A stretch of 64,000 bases of DNA from Paraburkholderia ginsengiterrae (GTDB lineage: Bacteria; Pseudomonadota; Gammaproteobacteria; Burkholderiales; Burkholderiaceae): positions 62,001-126,000 of the forward strand of contig NZ_LXKA01000098.1 of assembly GCF_001645125.1 (NCBI RefSeq), in the 5' to 3' direction. Positions within the stretch are counted from its first letter, which is position 1. Every line of letters starts with the position of its first letter. This document shows, one piece after another, positions 47,455-57,324 of the stretch. Under the pieces are notes generated by a model. That model had not been told where the DNA came from. It ran no database searches and worked only from the letters and a program-made list of their open reading frames with translations. The position numbers and the translations under genes are program-made.

Positions 47455-47675
47455 CCAGTGCTCCCATCTTTAGCACGCATTTTTTGAGCGCGTCACGGCC
47501 GGGCAGCAAGAGCAGCCGGACAAGCCACGCACACGTCGCAGCCGGAAACTTCTATGGCTTGCCGCGAGCGCCGATCAACTGGCACGATAGACCTTCCCCG
47601 CACGGCAACCGGCGTTTCCGGCAATACGACCTCGGTCTCCTCAGCGTACAAACGCTGCGGGTTTTTGTCTGTGGT

Positions 47676-48296
47676 TCAGGTCACGGAGTCAAACCGTTTC
47701 CGGATAAAGCGGCAAGGGTTTCCGCCATATACGCCTTCAGGTTCCAGCGAACGGTGCACGACCGACAACGGCGTCACCACCGCGGAGCGGCCGATCGTCA
47801 CGCCCATTTGCACCACACACTTCGACGTGATCCACACACCGTCTTCTATAACGATCGGCGCGACGCGTAATTCCATCGTGGTGCTCATATCGTGCGAGCC
47901 GGTAGTAAGAAACGTGCCCTGAGAAATGCACACATTCGAGCCGATGCGAATCGGCGCCTGGTTGTAGATCCAGACGTCGACACCGAACCAGCACTTGTCG
48001 CCCACTTCGAGGTTCCACGGCGCCTTCACGCGCAGCGGATGCACGAACCGGCAACCGGTGCCGATCTTCGCGCCGAAGAGGCGCAATAACGCCACGCGCA
48101 CGAACGACAGCGGCAGCAGTTTGTTGTTGATTACACAGGCTTCGACCACAAACCAGATAAGCTCGATCAGGGCGCTGCGCCTCGCCTCGTAATTACCCTT
48201 TCCGGCCTGCCCCAGATCGATGACACGGCCCTTCTCGCCTGCCGCCCCGGCGCGAGGCAAGCCCCCAATCTGCGGATCGTCGGCAATGTTACCCAT
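47676..48296 (-). CDS. wcaF: WcaF-like hexapeptide-repeat acetyltransferase
   Basis: The 206-residue protein has left-handed beta-helix hexapeptide repeats (IGTGCRFVHPLRVKAPWNLEVGDKCWFG and IRIGSNVCISQGTFLTTGSHD) with the catalytic His in the GSHD block. It resembles WcaF, which O-acetylates colanic acid building blocks. Start 48296 (MGNIADDPQ) has GGAGAA upstream; an ATG at 48314 is also in frame. About 220 bp separate it from the GMC gene downstream. The sugar acetylated here is not known. Confidence 0.85.
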   Translation of the reverse strand: MGNIADDPQIGGLPRAGAAGEKGRVIDLGQAGKGNYEARRSALIELIWFVVEACVINNKLLPLSFVRVALLRLFGAKIGTGCRFVHPLRVKAPWNLEVGDKCWFGVDVWIYNQAPIRIGSNVCISQGTFLTTGSHDMSTTMELRVAPIVIEDGVWITSKCVVQMGVTIGRSAVVTPLSVVHRSLEPEGVYGGNPCRFIRKRFDSVT

Positions 48297-48481
48297 CAGC
48301 TTTCTCCGAACCACGAACAGTGGTAAACATAGGCAGGCCTGCGAACTATCTTCTCACCATTATGTTGCGGTGCCGCGCGTGACCTGACCGCGTGGCTGTG
48401 CAGGCAAGCGTTTTGGCGCTTATACGCGTACAGGTTGGCGCACGATAGCTGTATATCGACTGCATCTCTCCGGGGACCACA

Positions 48482-48997
48482 ATGACCACCTTGCTTCGGC
48501 ACACCGCCACCGGCATGTTTCTCGCGATCGCCTCGTGCACCATGCCGGTGTTCGCGCAGAACGCCGCGCCCAAACCGGCTGCGCCCGGGCCGGCCGTCGC
48601 CGCGACGACGCCCACCGGTTATGGCGCCCCGCTGCCGCCTCCCGTCGACCGGCGTGCCGCGCAGCGCACCAGCGAGCAGACCTTGCTCGGTGCTCCGCAG
48701 GAATACAGCGCCGACGGTATGGCGCAAGGCAACACCGACGACGCCCAGCGCACTGCGCTGCTCAACGAACAGCGCATGACCGTGACCGGTCCCGGACAAG
48801 CCGCAAAAGCCGGGCCTGCCAAGGGGCTGCGCAAAGCACCGGCGGCGAAAGGTCAGGCGAACGGCCAGGCGCGCGTAGCCGGCCAGCCGGCACGTCAGAA
48901 TGCGGCCGACGGTTTGATGCCGCAAGGCGCGGCGAAAGCCGCTTACGCCGATCCGTACGATGCCGGCAAGCACGCTGTCTATCGTTCCCCGTGGTGA
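48482..48997 (+). CDS. secreted/periplasmic protein of unknown function in the EPS locus
   Basis: The 171-residue protein has a signal peptide (about MTTLLRHTATGMFLAIASCT, then MPVFA with cleavage before QNAAPKP). The mature part is rich in Ala, Gly, Pro and Gln and low in hydrophobics, so largely disordered. The last residues, DPYDAGKHAVYRSPW, look more ordered. It is the only plus-strand gene among minus-strand EPS genes between 45.7 and 60 kb. No family recognised. Confidence 0.65.
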   Translation: MTTLLRHTATGMFLAIASCTMPVFAQNAAPKPAAPGPAVAATTPTGYGAPLPPPVDRRAAQRTSEQTLLGAPQEYSADGMAQGNTDDAQRTALLNEQRMTVTGPGQAAKAGPAKGLRKAPAAKGQANGQARVAGQPARQNAADGLMPQGAAKAAYADPYDAGKHAVYRSPW

Positions 48998-49028
48998 TAT
49001 CTCATTCATGACAGACGCGCGCGCCGGA

Positions 49029-50363
49029 TCAATCCGGTGCGGCCTCCTCTGTGGCGGCCGGTTTTCGCCTGCGCCGCAGCACGACCCCTGAAGGCGTCGC
49101 GCCGAATGCCGGCGCCGCCGCTTTGATACGCCGGCCTCCCACCGCGCGCGAGAGCATCGCAAGCCGCTCCTCGAAGGTGCGAATCGTCGATTCCGGCGAG
49201 AACGTGCGCTCCGCATAAGCGCGCGCGGCTTTGCCGAGCGCCGCGCGGCGTTCGGCATCGCCGGCCAGCACCGTGATGGCCGCCGTCAACGCCTTCACGC
49301 TGTCCGGCGGAACGACCACGCCACGCGGCGACACCGCTTCGTAAAGCGCCGTGCCGCGACGCGCCATCGCCACGGTTGCGCGGCCGCTCGCGAACATGCC
49401 GGTGAGCTTGGACGGCATGACGAGATCCGCCGCATCGCCGCGTTGCGGCAGCACATGAATGTCAGCGAGATTGAGCAGCTCGTTCAGGCGTTCCCCCGGC
49501 TGCAGCGGAAGAAACAGACAATTCGTCAGCCCCGCGCAGCGCCGGATCAAACTTTCCTTCGCGGCGCCGCAGCCACAGAATACAAACGTGATGTCCGTAC
49601 GCGCGGCCAGCGCGACCGCGGTGTCGGCGAGCGTTTCGATGCCCTGCTTCGCACCCATGTTGCCGGAGTACAGCACCACTTTCTGTCCGGGCGGAATGCC
49701 AAGCAGCTCCCGGTAATCGCTCGGGCGCGACAGCGGAAAGATCGCCGACACATCGACCCAGTTGGGCAGGCAAACGACCCGCGACGGCGCGACCCCCTTG
49801 GTCATCGCGCGCGCGCTCATCTGCCGCGTGATCGACGACACCACATCGAAGCGCCGCAGCAATACGCTTTCGATCCAGCGGGCCACATGCGCCACGCGCG
49901 AGCTTTTCAGAAGGCCCAGACCAAATGCGGCGTCAACCTCGTAGTCCTGAATATGCAGCCACGTGTTGGCGCGCGCGGCGCGTGCCAGCATCAACGCGCC
50001 CGGCGCGCACATCAGGGCCGGTGCGACCAGCATCACCGCATCGGGGCGCCACAGCGCCTGCCACGCGAGCAGCGGCAGCGAACTCGCCGCAAAGCTCGCC
50101 AGATGCAGCAGCCGCGTCAAGCCGCCCGGATGTGACGGCACCCACAGCGGCGCGCGCCAGATCTCCACCCCGTCGCGCATTTCACGCTGATACCGCCACG
50201 AAGCGTAGCCCGTCCCGACACGCCAGTCCGGGTAGTAGGGCGGCGCGCACACCACGCGAACTTCGTGCCCGCGGCTGGCCAGCAGCACGGCCATCTCGGC
50301 CGTGTACTTGCCTACCCCCGTCAGCTCGGGCGCGTAGTTGATGCCGTGGATCAATATCTTCAT
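49029..50363 (-). CDS. wcaI: WcaI-like glycosyltransferase (GT4)
   Basis: The 444-residue enzyme starts MKILIHGINYAPELTGVGKYTAEMA. With YYPDWRVGTGYASWRYQRE it matches the WcaI/WbuB group, which adds fucose or a related sugar in colanic-acid-type synthesis. The donor domain has VVLYSGNMGAKQGIETL and LPQRGDAADLVMPSKLTGMFASGR. The C-terminal ~40 residues are a basic extension. It is the last gene of the minus-strand block that contains gmd and fcl, which fits use of a GDP-sugar. Confidence 0.85.
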   Translation of the reverse strand: MKILIHGINYAPELTGVGKYTAEMAVLLASRGHEVRVVCAPPYYPDWRVGTGYASWRYQREMRDGVEIWRAPLWVPSHPGGLTRLLHLASFAASSLPLLAWQALWRPDAVMLVAPALMCAPGALMLARAARANTWLHIQDYEVDAAFGLGLLKSSRVAHVARWIESVLLRRFDVVSSITRQMSARAMTKGVAPSRVVCLPNWVDVSAIFPLSRPSDYRELLGIPPGQKVVLYSGNMGAKQGIETLADTAVALAARTDITFVFCGCGAAKESLIRRCAGLTNCLFLPLQPGERLNELLNLADIHVLPQRGDAADLVMPSKLTGMFASGRATVAMARRGTALYEAVSPRGVVVPPDSVKALTAAITVLAGDAERRAALGKAARAYAERTFSPESTIRTFEERLAMLSRAVGGRRIKAAAPAFGATPSGVVLRRRRKPAATEEAAPD

Positions 50364-50418
50364 TATGGCTGCCAGAACAAGTTAGAACGTCGCGCGCTCG
50401 ACACGGCCTTCAGGCGAA

Positions 50419-51561
50419 TCAGTCGCTCAACATCAGTGCACAGCCGCGGGCAATATTGGCCGCGGCGGAAGGCGGATCGAAGCGGCGAATCACGTCCATG
50501 CAGCGGCGCGCGGTGCCGCCCGCATCCGCGAAGGCTTCCATGGCTTTGAGCATCGTGCGCTGCAACGCGGGGACGTCGCCCGCGGTAAACGCATAGCCGC
50601 TCACACCGTCGATCACCAGCTCCGGCACGCAGCCGCAACTCTCGCTGACCACCGCCGGGCAGCCGTGCGCGAGCGCCTCGTTGACCACGAGTCCCCACGG
50701 CTCGCTGTAACTGGGCAGCACCATGCAGGTCGCGCCGTAATACTCGCGTGTCAGCGGCTCGTCCTGCAGACTGCCGGCGAACGTCACCGCATCGCCGAGT
50801 GCGAGATCGGCCACTTTGGTATGCAGCACATCGGCCATCGGCCCCGTGCCGACAATGCGCAACTTCGCCGCCGGAATCCGCCGGCGCAAGCCGGCGAACG
50901 CCTCGATCAACGTGCCGATGCCTTTCTCCTCCGAAAGACGCCCCACGTACAGAAACACCGGCGGATTGCCCGCCCGCGCGGCGACGCGCTCGACCAGCGC
51001 GCGTTCGGGCGAGAACGAACCCGGCAACGCGGCCGCCTGGCACGGCACGAAGATCTTGTCGCCCTTCGCGCCGAGCGACAGCAGATACTCGCGGCTGCGC
51101 TCACCGAATCCGAAGTAGCCGTCGCAGAGCGCGAAAAACACCCGCTTTGGAATCGACGTCAGCAGCTTCTTGGGCCGGTCGCGCGCCGTCGAATCGCAGA
51201 ACACCGCACGGCGCTTGCCGGTTACGATGCACGCCGCGAGCATGGCCCAGTATTCCGGACGGTGATAACCCGGCAGCACGATCAGATCCGACTTGGTGCG
51301 CAGGACTTCCCAGGTGAGCCGCGCGATCAGCTTCAACGTCGGCACATCCTCATAGCAGCCGTCGAACAGCTTTTGCATGGGATAGCGGTGAAACGAATAG
51401 TCGACATCGGAAAAACCGACCCGATCGTGCTCCGTATCCGCGATCTGCACCATCGAGTAGTGAATTGCTCCGGATGCCGAAATGTTATGCAACGCAGAAA
51501 ACACGACACCCTTATGGCGCGACCACACGACGTTGTGGAAGATCGTGACTGACGCTGTCAT
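50419..51561 (-). CDS. glycosyltransferase family 4
   Basis: The 380-residue GT-B enzyme has PVFLYVGRLSEEKGIGTLIEAF at the start of the donor domain, and CMVLPSYSEPWGLVVNEALAHGCPAVVS with the conserved E-x7-E spacing. The acceptor half begins MTASVTIFHNVVWSRHKGVVFSAL. Start 51561 was chosen over 51669 because the added residues are basic and show no family match. It lies between fcl and wcaI on the same strand. Donor unknown. Confidence 0.88.
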   Translation of the reverse strand: MTASVTIFHNVVWSRHKGVVFSALHNISASGAIHYSMVQIADTEHDRVGFSDVDYSFHRYPMQKLFDGCYEDVPTLKLIARLTWEVLRTKSDLIVLPGYHRPEYWAMLAACIVTGKRRAVFCDSTARDRPKKLLTSIPKRVFFALCDGYFGFGERSREYLLSLGAKGDKIFVPCQAAALPGSFSPERALVERVAARAGNPPVFLYVGRLSEEKGIGTLIEAFAGLRRRIPAAKLRIVGTGPMADVLHTKVADLALGDAVTFAGSLQDEPLTREYYGATCMVLPSYSEPWGLVVNEALAHGCPAVVSESCGCVPELVIDGVSGYAFTAGDVPALQRTMLKAMEAFADAGGTARRCMDVIRRFDPPSAAANIARGCALMLSD

Positions 51562-51678
51562 TTTTATGCCACTCCTCGAAATTTCGTCCCGTGTGCAACG
51601 CGCCCGGCGCGCCTGCACAGCGTCTCCTGCGGTCCGGTCCTTCAGCTCAAAAACGCGTCGAAGCGGCAATCCGTGCGC

Positions 51679-52638
51679 CTAAGCCTGCATGGCGGCAGCG
51701 GGCGTCGAACCGGCTAGCGATTCGACGAACCCGCGATAGGTGGACGCGATGCCGTCCGCCAAAGCGGTTCTCGCCTGCCAGCCCATTTGCGCGAGGCGCG
51801 AGACGTCGAGCAGCTTGCGCGGCGTGCCGTCGGGTTTCGACGCGTCGAACACGAGTTCTCCCTCGAAGCCGACCACCTTGCAGATGCACTCGGCCAGCTC
51901 GCGAATCGACAGATCCTCACCCACGCCGACGTTGAACAGGCCATCGGTCACGTTGTGCTCGAGCACGAACAGCGTGGCCGCGGCCAGATCGTCGACGTGC
52001 AGGAATTCGCGGCGCGGCGTGCCCGAGCCCCACACCGTCAGCGTGGCGTCGCCGTTCAGCCGCGCTTCGTGCGCCTTGCGCAGCAGCGCCGGCAACACAT
52101 GGCTGCTGTTCAGGTCGTAGTTGTCGTTCGGGCCGTACAGATTGGTCGGCATCAACGCGACGTACTGCGTGTTGTACTCGCGGTTGTACGCGTCGCACAG
52201 CTTGAGGCCCGCGATCTTCGCGATCGCATAGGCGTCGTTGGTCGGCTCGAGCGGCGAGCTCAGCAGATACTCTTCGCGGATCGGCTGCGGACATTGCTTC
52301 GGATAGATGCACGACGAACCGAAAAACACCAGCCGTTCCACCTTCGCGCGGTAAGCCGCGTGGATCACGTTGGTTTCGATCACGAGGTTTTCATAGATGA
52401 ACTCGCCCGGCTGAGTCGCATTCGCGAGAATGCCGCCCACACGGGCGGCCGCGAGCAGCACCACGTCGATCGGTTCGCTTTGGAAAAAGCGGTTCACGGC
52501 CGCCTGATCCGTGAGGTCGAGCTCCGCCCGCGTGCGGGTAATCACGTTGTGATATCCCTCGGCGGCCAGACGCCTGACCAGCGCGGAGCCGACCATACCC
52601 CGGTGCCCCGCGACGAAGATGCGTGCTTGTTTGTTCAT
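51679..52638 (-). CDS. fcl: GDP-L-fucose synthase
   Basis: The 319-residue bifunctional epimerase/reductase turns GDP-4-keto-6-deoxymannose into GDP-L-fucose. It has GHRGMVGSALVRRL (Rossmann, residues 11-24), FFGSSCIYPK with the catalytic Ser, and YAIAK (Y137, K141). The NLYGPNDNYD block is family-typical. It lies 5 bp after gmd on the same strand, so the two steps are made together. Confidence 0.95.
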   Translation of the reverse strand: MNKQARIFVAGHRGMVGSALVRRLAAEGYHNVITRTRAELDLTDQAAVNRFFQSEPIDVVLLAAARVGGILANATQPGEFIYENLVIETNVIHAAYRAKVERLVFFGSSCIYPKQCPQPIREEYLLSSPLEPTNDAYAIAKIAGLKLCDAYNREYNTQYVALMPTNLYGPNDNYDLNSSHVLPALLRKAHEARLNGDATLTVWGSGTPRREFLHVDDLAAATLFVLEHNVTDGLFNVGVGEDLSIRELAECICKVVGFEGELVFDASKPDGTPRKLLDVSRLAQMGWQARTALADGIASTYRGFVESLAGSTPAAAMQA

Positions 52639-52643
52639 CGCAA

Positions 52644-53762
52644 TTACTCGTGATGTTCCAGTGCCGTGAATCCGGCCAGCGTGACCAGCGCGTCGCGGCG
52701 TGCAATCTGATAGTCGGCGCGCACCATTTCCTTGACGAGCGAGGCGAACGAGGTGGTCGGCTGCCAGCCGAGCTTCGCGTGCGCCTTCGACGGATCGCCC
52801 AGCAGCGTCTCGACTTCGGCGGGCCGGAAATAGCGCGGATCGACGCGCACGATCACGTCGCCGGGCGACATCTTGATCTCGCGCCCTTCCACCTTCTCGA
52901 CGATGCCGACTTCATCCACACCGGTGCCTTCGAACCGCACGGTTACGCCCAATTCGGCCGCGGCATGCTGGACGAACTGACGCACGCTGTACTGCACGCC
53001 GGTCGCGATCACGTAATCCTCCGGATGATCCTGCTGAAGCATGCGCCACTGCATCTCCACGTAATCGCGCGCATGACCCCAGTCGCGCAGCGCTGACAGA
53101 TTGCCGAGATACAGCGTCTTCTGCATGCCGACCGCGATGCGCGCGACGGCGCGCGTGATCTTGCGCGTCACGAAAGTCTCGCCGCGCACCGGCGATTCGT
53201 GATTGAACAGAATCCCGTTGCAGGCAAAGAGCCCATAGGCCTCGCGATAATTCACCGTGGTCCAGTAAGCGAACAGCTTGGCGACGGCGTACGGACTGCG
53301 CGGATAGAACGGCGTGGTCTCCGACTGCGGCACCTGTTGCACGAGTCCGTACAGCTCAGAGGTCGAGGCCTGATAAAAACGCGTCTTGTCCTGAAGCCCG
53401 AGAATCCGGATCGCTTCCAGAATCCGCAAGGCGCCCAGACCGTCCGCGTTGGCCGTGTATTCCGGTTCCTCGAACGACACCGCGACATGGCTCTGCGCGG
53501 CCAGGTTGTAGATCTCATCCGGCTCGACCCGCTGGATCACGCGCAGAATGCTGGTCGAGTCGGTCAGATCCGCGTGGTGCAGAAAGAGTCGCTGATCCGG
53601 ATCGTGTGGATCGCGGTAAAGGTGGTCGATCCGGTCGGTATTGAACAGGGACGTCCTGCGTTTGATGCCATGCACGTCGTAGTCTTTGGCGAGCAGCAGC
53701 TCCGCCAGATACGACCCGTCCTGTCCAGTGATGCCGGTGATCAGCGCGACCTTACGTTTCAT
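52644..53762 (-). CDS. gmd: GDP-mannose 4,6-dehydratase
   Basis: The 372-residue enzyme converts GDP-mannose to GDP-4-keto-6-deoxymannose. It shows [19 protein letters not shown] (residues 6-24), [10 protein letters not shown] (130-139) and YAVAK (Y158, K162), plus [24 protein letters not shown] precedes the ATG. Its product feeds Fcl next door and probably the Rmd homologue at 8437. It follows wzc after a ~75-bp gap. Confidence 0.96.
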   Translation of the reverse strand: MKRKVALITGITGQDGSYLAELLLAKDYDVHGIKRRTSLFNTDRIDHLYRDPHDPDQRLFLHHADLTDSTSILRVIQRVEPDEIYNLAAQSHVAVSFEEPEYTANADGLGALRILEAIRILGLQDKTRFYQASTSELYGLVQQVPQSETTPFYPRSPYAVAKLFAYWTTVNYREAYGLFACNGILFNHESPVRGETFVTRKITRAVARIAVGMQKTLYLGNLSALRDWGHARDYVEMQWRMLQQDHPEDYVIATGVQYSVRQFVQHAAAELGVTVRFEGTGVDEVGIVEKVEGREIKMSPGDVIVRVDPRYFRPAEVETLLGDPSKAHAKLGWQPTTSFASLVKEMVRADYQIARRDALVTLAGFTALEHHE

Positions 53763-53836
53763 GGAGCGTTCTCCTCGTTTAGCTTGTCTATTGCCGTGCC
53801 AGGATCCCGTTGAGCGGCCGGCCGCAGGCCGCTACT

Positions 53837-56074
53837 TCAACCGGCGATGCTGTCGTACCCGTAGTAACCACCCTGATAGCCCGAACCGAGGAATGCCCCT
53901 TCCTGCGGCACGTCGGTCAGCAACACGCCTCTGAGCGCCACGCCGCCGTTGCGCAGCCGCTTGGCCGTCTCCAGGATCTCGTTGAGCGGATGGCGGCCGT
54001 GGCGCACCACCAGCAGCGTGGTGCCCGCGTACTTGCCGATCACGGTCGAGTCGGTCACCGCCAGAACCGGCGGCGTGTCGACGATCACGAGGTCATAGTG
54101 CGACTTCAGTTCGTCGAGCAGCGTTTCGAAGCGCTTGCTCATCAGCAGCTCGGCCGGATGCGAGGGCAGCGAGCCCTTCGAGAGCACGTCGAGGCCGGGC
54201 AGCACGTCGCGCTGGATCATCGAGCCCAGGTCGCCTCCGTTCAGCACATCGGACAGACCCGGCTGATGCGCGACGCCGAAATGCGAGTGCACGTCGCCGC
54301 GCCGCATGTCGCCGTCGATAATCAGCACGCGCTTGTTCGCGGAGGCCACCAGCGCCGCCAGATTCACCGACAGGAACGACTTGCCGGCGTCCGGCCGCGA
54401 ACCGGTGATCATCACCACGTTGTTTTCAGCGTGGTCGAGCGAGAGCTGCAGCGAGGTGCGCAGATTGCGCACACCTTCCACGGCGATGTCTTCCGGCGCC
54501 TGTTGCGCGAGCACATGCAGGCCGCTTCGGCGCAGCATGACGTTTTCCTGCAGCTTCAACTGGTTCTGACTGCGCGGCACAGCCGCGAACACCGGCACGC
54601 CGAGCACTGATTCGAGTTCGTCCGGACGCTCCACGCCACCGTACATGGCGCGCTTGAAGAAGGTCAGCATGATGCCGAGCACGAGGCCGCCGCCGAGCGC
54701 GATCAGGATCGCGATCACGCGCTTCGGACGCACGGGTTCGTCGGGCGTTTCGGCGAAGTCCACCACGCGCACGCTGCCCACTTGCCCGGCCTTCGCCACG
54801 CGCAGTTGCTGCGCGCTGTTGAGCAGATTGGTATACAACTCCGTGTCGACGTGCACGTCGCGCAACAGACGCAATGCGGTCTGCTCCGTGTCCGGCATCA
54901 CCTCCACGCTGCGGTTCATGTTGGCCTGGGCACCTTGCAACGCCGCGATCTGCGCGTCGAGTGCGGCCACCGCCGGGTGACTCGCCGTGAAGCGTTGCGA
55001 CATCTCCGCGCGCTGCTGCTGCAGATCGAGCAGCTTGGTCTTGTTATCGACGATCTGTTGCAGCAGCAGGCGGCTTTCCTCACCGAGGTCGACCGTGCCA
55101 TGTTGGTTGCGGAACTTGTTGTAGCGCTGTTCGGCTTCGTCGAGTTCCTTGCGCAAGCCCGGCAGTTGCTGATCGAGGAAGGCCAGCATGTGCTCCGCTT
55201 CGGTCGAACGGCTCTCGACGTCCTGCCGCACGAACTCGCGTGCCATGCTGTTGACGATCGCCGCGGTCAGGCCGGCGTCGCCGCCTTCGAGACTCGCGCG
55301 AATCACGCCGGACTGCAGCGTGGTTTCCTGCACGACCATGGCCTTTTGCAGCCGGTCCACCGTGCTCAGCGTCGAAGCGCGCTGCAGTTCGAAACGCGAA
55401 CCGGGCGCGCCGGTCAGCTTGTCGACGTGCAACGCGATCGGGCCGTCGGCGGTATCCGTTTGCACGGTCTCGCCGACTTTCCCCGACAGAATCGCAATGC
55501 CGTTCTTGTCGCGCAGCACATACGCTCCTTCATTGCCGGCAATCAGCGTGAAGGTCGTGTCGTACATCTCCTTCGAAGTGTCGAACTGCGACACCGCAAT
55601 GCTCTCGTTACCCCATGCATAGCCCGACAGGTTGATGAACTGCGGCAGCTTGAAGCCCCACTGCCCGTTCACCAGCCCCGCGATCATCCCGCCAATGATC
55701 GGCAGATAACGCGGGGTGGCCGTAATGTCGAGGTGCAGCTTCTTGACGGTTTCTTCCGTGACGAGACGCGACTTCAGCAACTCGATCTCGGCCGCCGTCG
55801 ACGGCTTGGTGTCGAACATGCCGGTCAGCGGCGGCAAGGCTTCCTTGCCGTTCGCATTGTTGGCATTGGCCGTCTTGTCCTCGACGTGGAACAGGACATC
55901 CGCGCGATACGTCGGCGGCGCGAGGAAGGCGTACGCGCACCCCAGCGCGAGCGCGATCAGCGTCACCATTACGATCGTGCGCCAGCCCCGCACGATCGTC
56001 CGCAGATAATCCGACAAATGCAGCTCGTCCGGTCCGGACACGTCGATATAGCGGTTTTCGAAGTTGATTGCCAT
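53837..56074 (-). CDS. wzc: Wzc-type bacterial tyrosine kinase / polysaccharide co-polymerase
   Basis: The 745-residue inner-membrane protein has the Wzz domain, with membrane segments near residues 35-52 and ~455-475 and a long periplasmic coiled-coil region between. The cytoplasmic BY-kinase domain follows. Walker A is TGSRPDAGKS (K565), then VLIIDGDMRRG (Walker A') and DLVIVDTPPVLAV (Walker B). The tail is a Tyr cluster, GSGYQGGYYGYDSIAG, the autophosphorylation site. It controls Wzy chain length and export with Wza. Start 56074 is the first ATG; a GTG lies just upstream. No Wzb-type phosphatase gene adjoins it. Confidence 0.95.
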   Translation of the reverse strand: MAINFENRYIDVSGPDELHLSDYLRTIVRGWRTIVMVTLIALALGCAYAFLAPPTYRADVLFHVEDKTANANNANGKEALPPLTGMFDTKPSTAAEIELLKSRLVTEETVKKLHLDITATPRYLPIIGGMIAGLVNGQWGFKLPQFINLSGYAWGNESIAVSQFDTSKEMYDTTFTLIAGNEGAYVLRDKNGIAILSGKVGETVQTDTADGPIALHVDKLTGAPGSRFELQRASTLSTVDRLQKAMVVQETTLQSGVIRASLEGGDAGLTAAIVNSMAREFVRQDVESRSTEAEHMLAFLDQQLPGLRKELDEAEQRYNKFRNQHGTVDLGEESRLLLQQIVDNKTKLLDLQQQRAEMSQRFTASHPAVAALDAQIAALQGAQANMNRSVEVMPDTEQTALRLLRDVHVDTELYTNLLNSAQQLRVAKAGQVGSVRVVDFAETPDEPVRPKRVIAILIALGGGLVLGIMLTFFKRAMYGGVERPDELESVLGVPVFAAVPRSQNQLKLQENVMLRRSGLHVLAQQAPEDIAVEGVRNLRTSLQLSLDHAENNVVMITGSRPDAGKSFLSVNLAALVASANKRVLIIDGDMRRGDVHSHFGVAHQPGLSDVLNGGDLGSMIQRDVLPGLDVLSKGSLPSHPAELLMSKRFETLLDELKSHYDLVIVDTPPVLAVTDSTVIGKYAGTTLLVVRHGRHPLNEILETAKRLRNGGVALRGVLLTDVPQEGAFLGSGYQGGYYGYDSIAG

Positions 56075-56123
56075 TTTGGTCACCCAGCAAAGCCCGGCGG
56101 TTCAAGGTCACGTTGCACGTTTA

Positions 56124-57257
56124 TCATTTCGCAAGAACTGCACCCGTTACAGCAGCGTTAATCGCCGGCAGCAACAGATTCAACACACGATTGAAGCGGA
56201 CCAGGCTGCCTTGACCCACGTACACCACGTCCTTCGGCTGCAGTTCGAACTGGTTGGCGAGCACCATCGACACCGGCGAGGTCGCGTCGAGGTGATACAC
56301 CTGCGGCGAGTCGCTGGTCGAATTGCGGATCACGAATAGTTGCCGTGGCGCGGACGTGTTCGAGTCGAAGCTGCCGCTGTCGGAAAGCGCCTGCGAGAGC
56401 GTCAGCGAGCCGTTGCGCATCGGCAGGACGGTGGCCGGCTTGTTGACTTCGCCCATCACGTAGACGCCGCTGTCTTCGCGTGCCGCCACGCGCACCATGT
56501 CGCCGGGCTGCAGATAAATGTCCCCTGGGTTGTGGCCGTGCTTGATCAGGTCGTCCACGTTAAGCTGATAAGTGACACCATTACGGACCAGGTCCACGCG
56601 GCTGCGGTCGGCAGTCCCATTGAAGCCGCCGCTCAGGCCGATCGCGTTCGTCAACGACATCGGCACGTCGTTGAACGATTGAGCGCCCGGCAAGCGCACT
56701 TCACCGTCGACATAAACCTGCGACGCGCGGAACGACGCGACGCGCACGGTCACCTCAGGCTTCTGGTAGACCTTGCTAAGACGCTTGTACAGTTCCTTCT
56801 GGATCGTCGCGACGTCCTGGCCGGCCACGTGCACCGTGCCGGCATACGGGAACTGCACATCGCCGTGTTCGTCGATCAGGAAACCGGGGGCCGCATCCGT
56901 CGTCTTGGAGTTTGCCGCGGGCTGACCGAGCGCCGCCGCGAGTTCCGGGTGATCCCACACGACGATCTGCAGCACGTCGCCGGGGCCGACGCGGTACACC
57001 GGCGGTTTGCCGAACAAGGCCAACGTCTGCGGCGGGATCGTCGCGGACGACTGGTTCATCTTGCGCAGCAGCGCGAGATTGATGTCGGTGATCGGAATCT
57101 GCTGTTGCGCAGACGGATCCGTACTGTAATCACCACCCGTGTCCTGAATCGCCGCCGGCGTAATCATCCGCTGGCCGGGTACAGCTCCGCATCCGGAGAT
57201 CAGTGCCGCAGTAGCGAAAACCAGAATACTTCCCGTGCGTATACCAAGCGAGCTCAT
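56124..57257 (-). CDS. wza: Wza-type outer-membrane polysaccharide export lipoprotein
   Basis: The 377-residue protein has a lipoprotein signal ending ALISGC (C23). It then has the poly-export domain (YRVGPGDVLQIVVWDHPEL) and SLBB-type beta-grasp repeats (SQVYVDGEVRLPGAQSF and SGVYVMGEVNKPATVLPM). It forms the octameric outer-membrane channel for EPS export and works with Wzc. A perfect AGGAGG lies before the ATG at 57257. The C-terminal LLLPAINAAVTGAVL helix would span the outer membrane, as in E. coli Wza. Confidence 0.95.
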   Translation of the reverse strand: MSSLGIRTGSILVFATAALISGCGAVPGQRMITPAAIQDTGGDYSTDPSAQQQIPITDINLALLRKMNQSSATIPPQTLALFGKPPVYRVGPGDVLQIVVWDHPELAAALGQPAANSKTTDAAPGFLIDEHGDVQFPYAGTVHVAGQDVATIQKELYKRLSKVYQKPEVTVRVASFRASQVYVDGEVRLPGAQSFNDVPMSLTNAIGLSGGFNGTADRSRVDLVRNGVTYQLNVDDLIKHGHNPGDIYLQPGDMVRVAAREDSGVYVMGEVNKPATVLPMRNGSLTLSQALSDSGSFDSNTSAPRQLFVIRNSTSDSPQVYHLDATSPVSMVLANQFELQPKDVVYVGQGSLVRFNRVLNLLLPAINAAVTGAVLAK

Positions 57258-57324
57258 AGTATTTCCTCCTTGTGCCACGACGTATTCCTCGGGGGAGTTA
57301 GCGCGTGGCAGGCTTGTTAACTAC

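Noticed and set aside
45853-47487. Long plus-strand open frame opposite the GMC oxidoreductase gene
   Set aside because: The minus strand has clear FAD and GMC motifs; the opposite frame has none.
54782-56161. Plus-strand open frame opposite wzc
   Set aside because: Antisense to a recognised gene; low-complexity Arg/His/Gln-rich translation.
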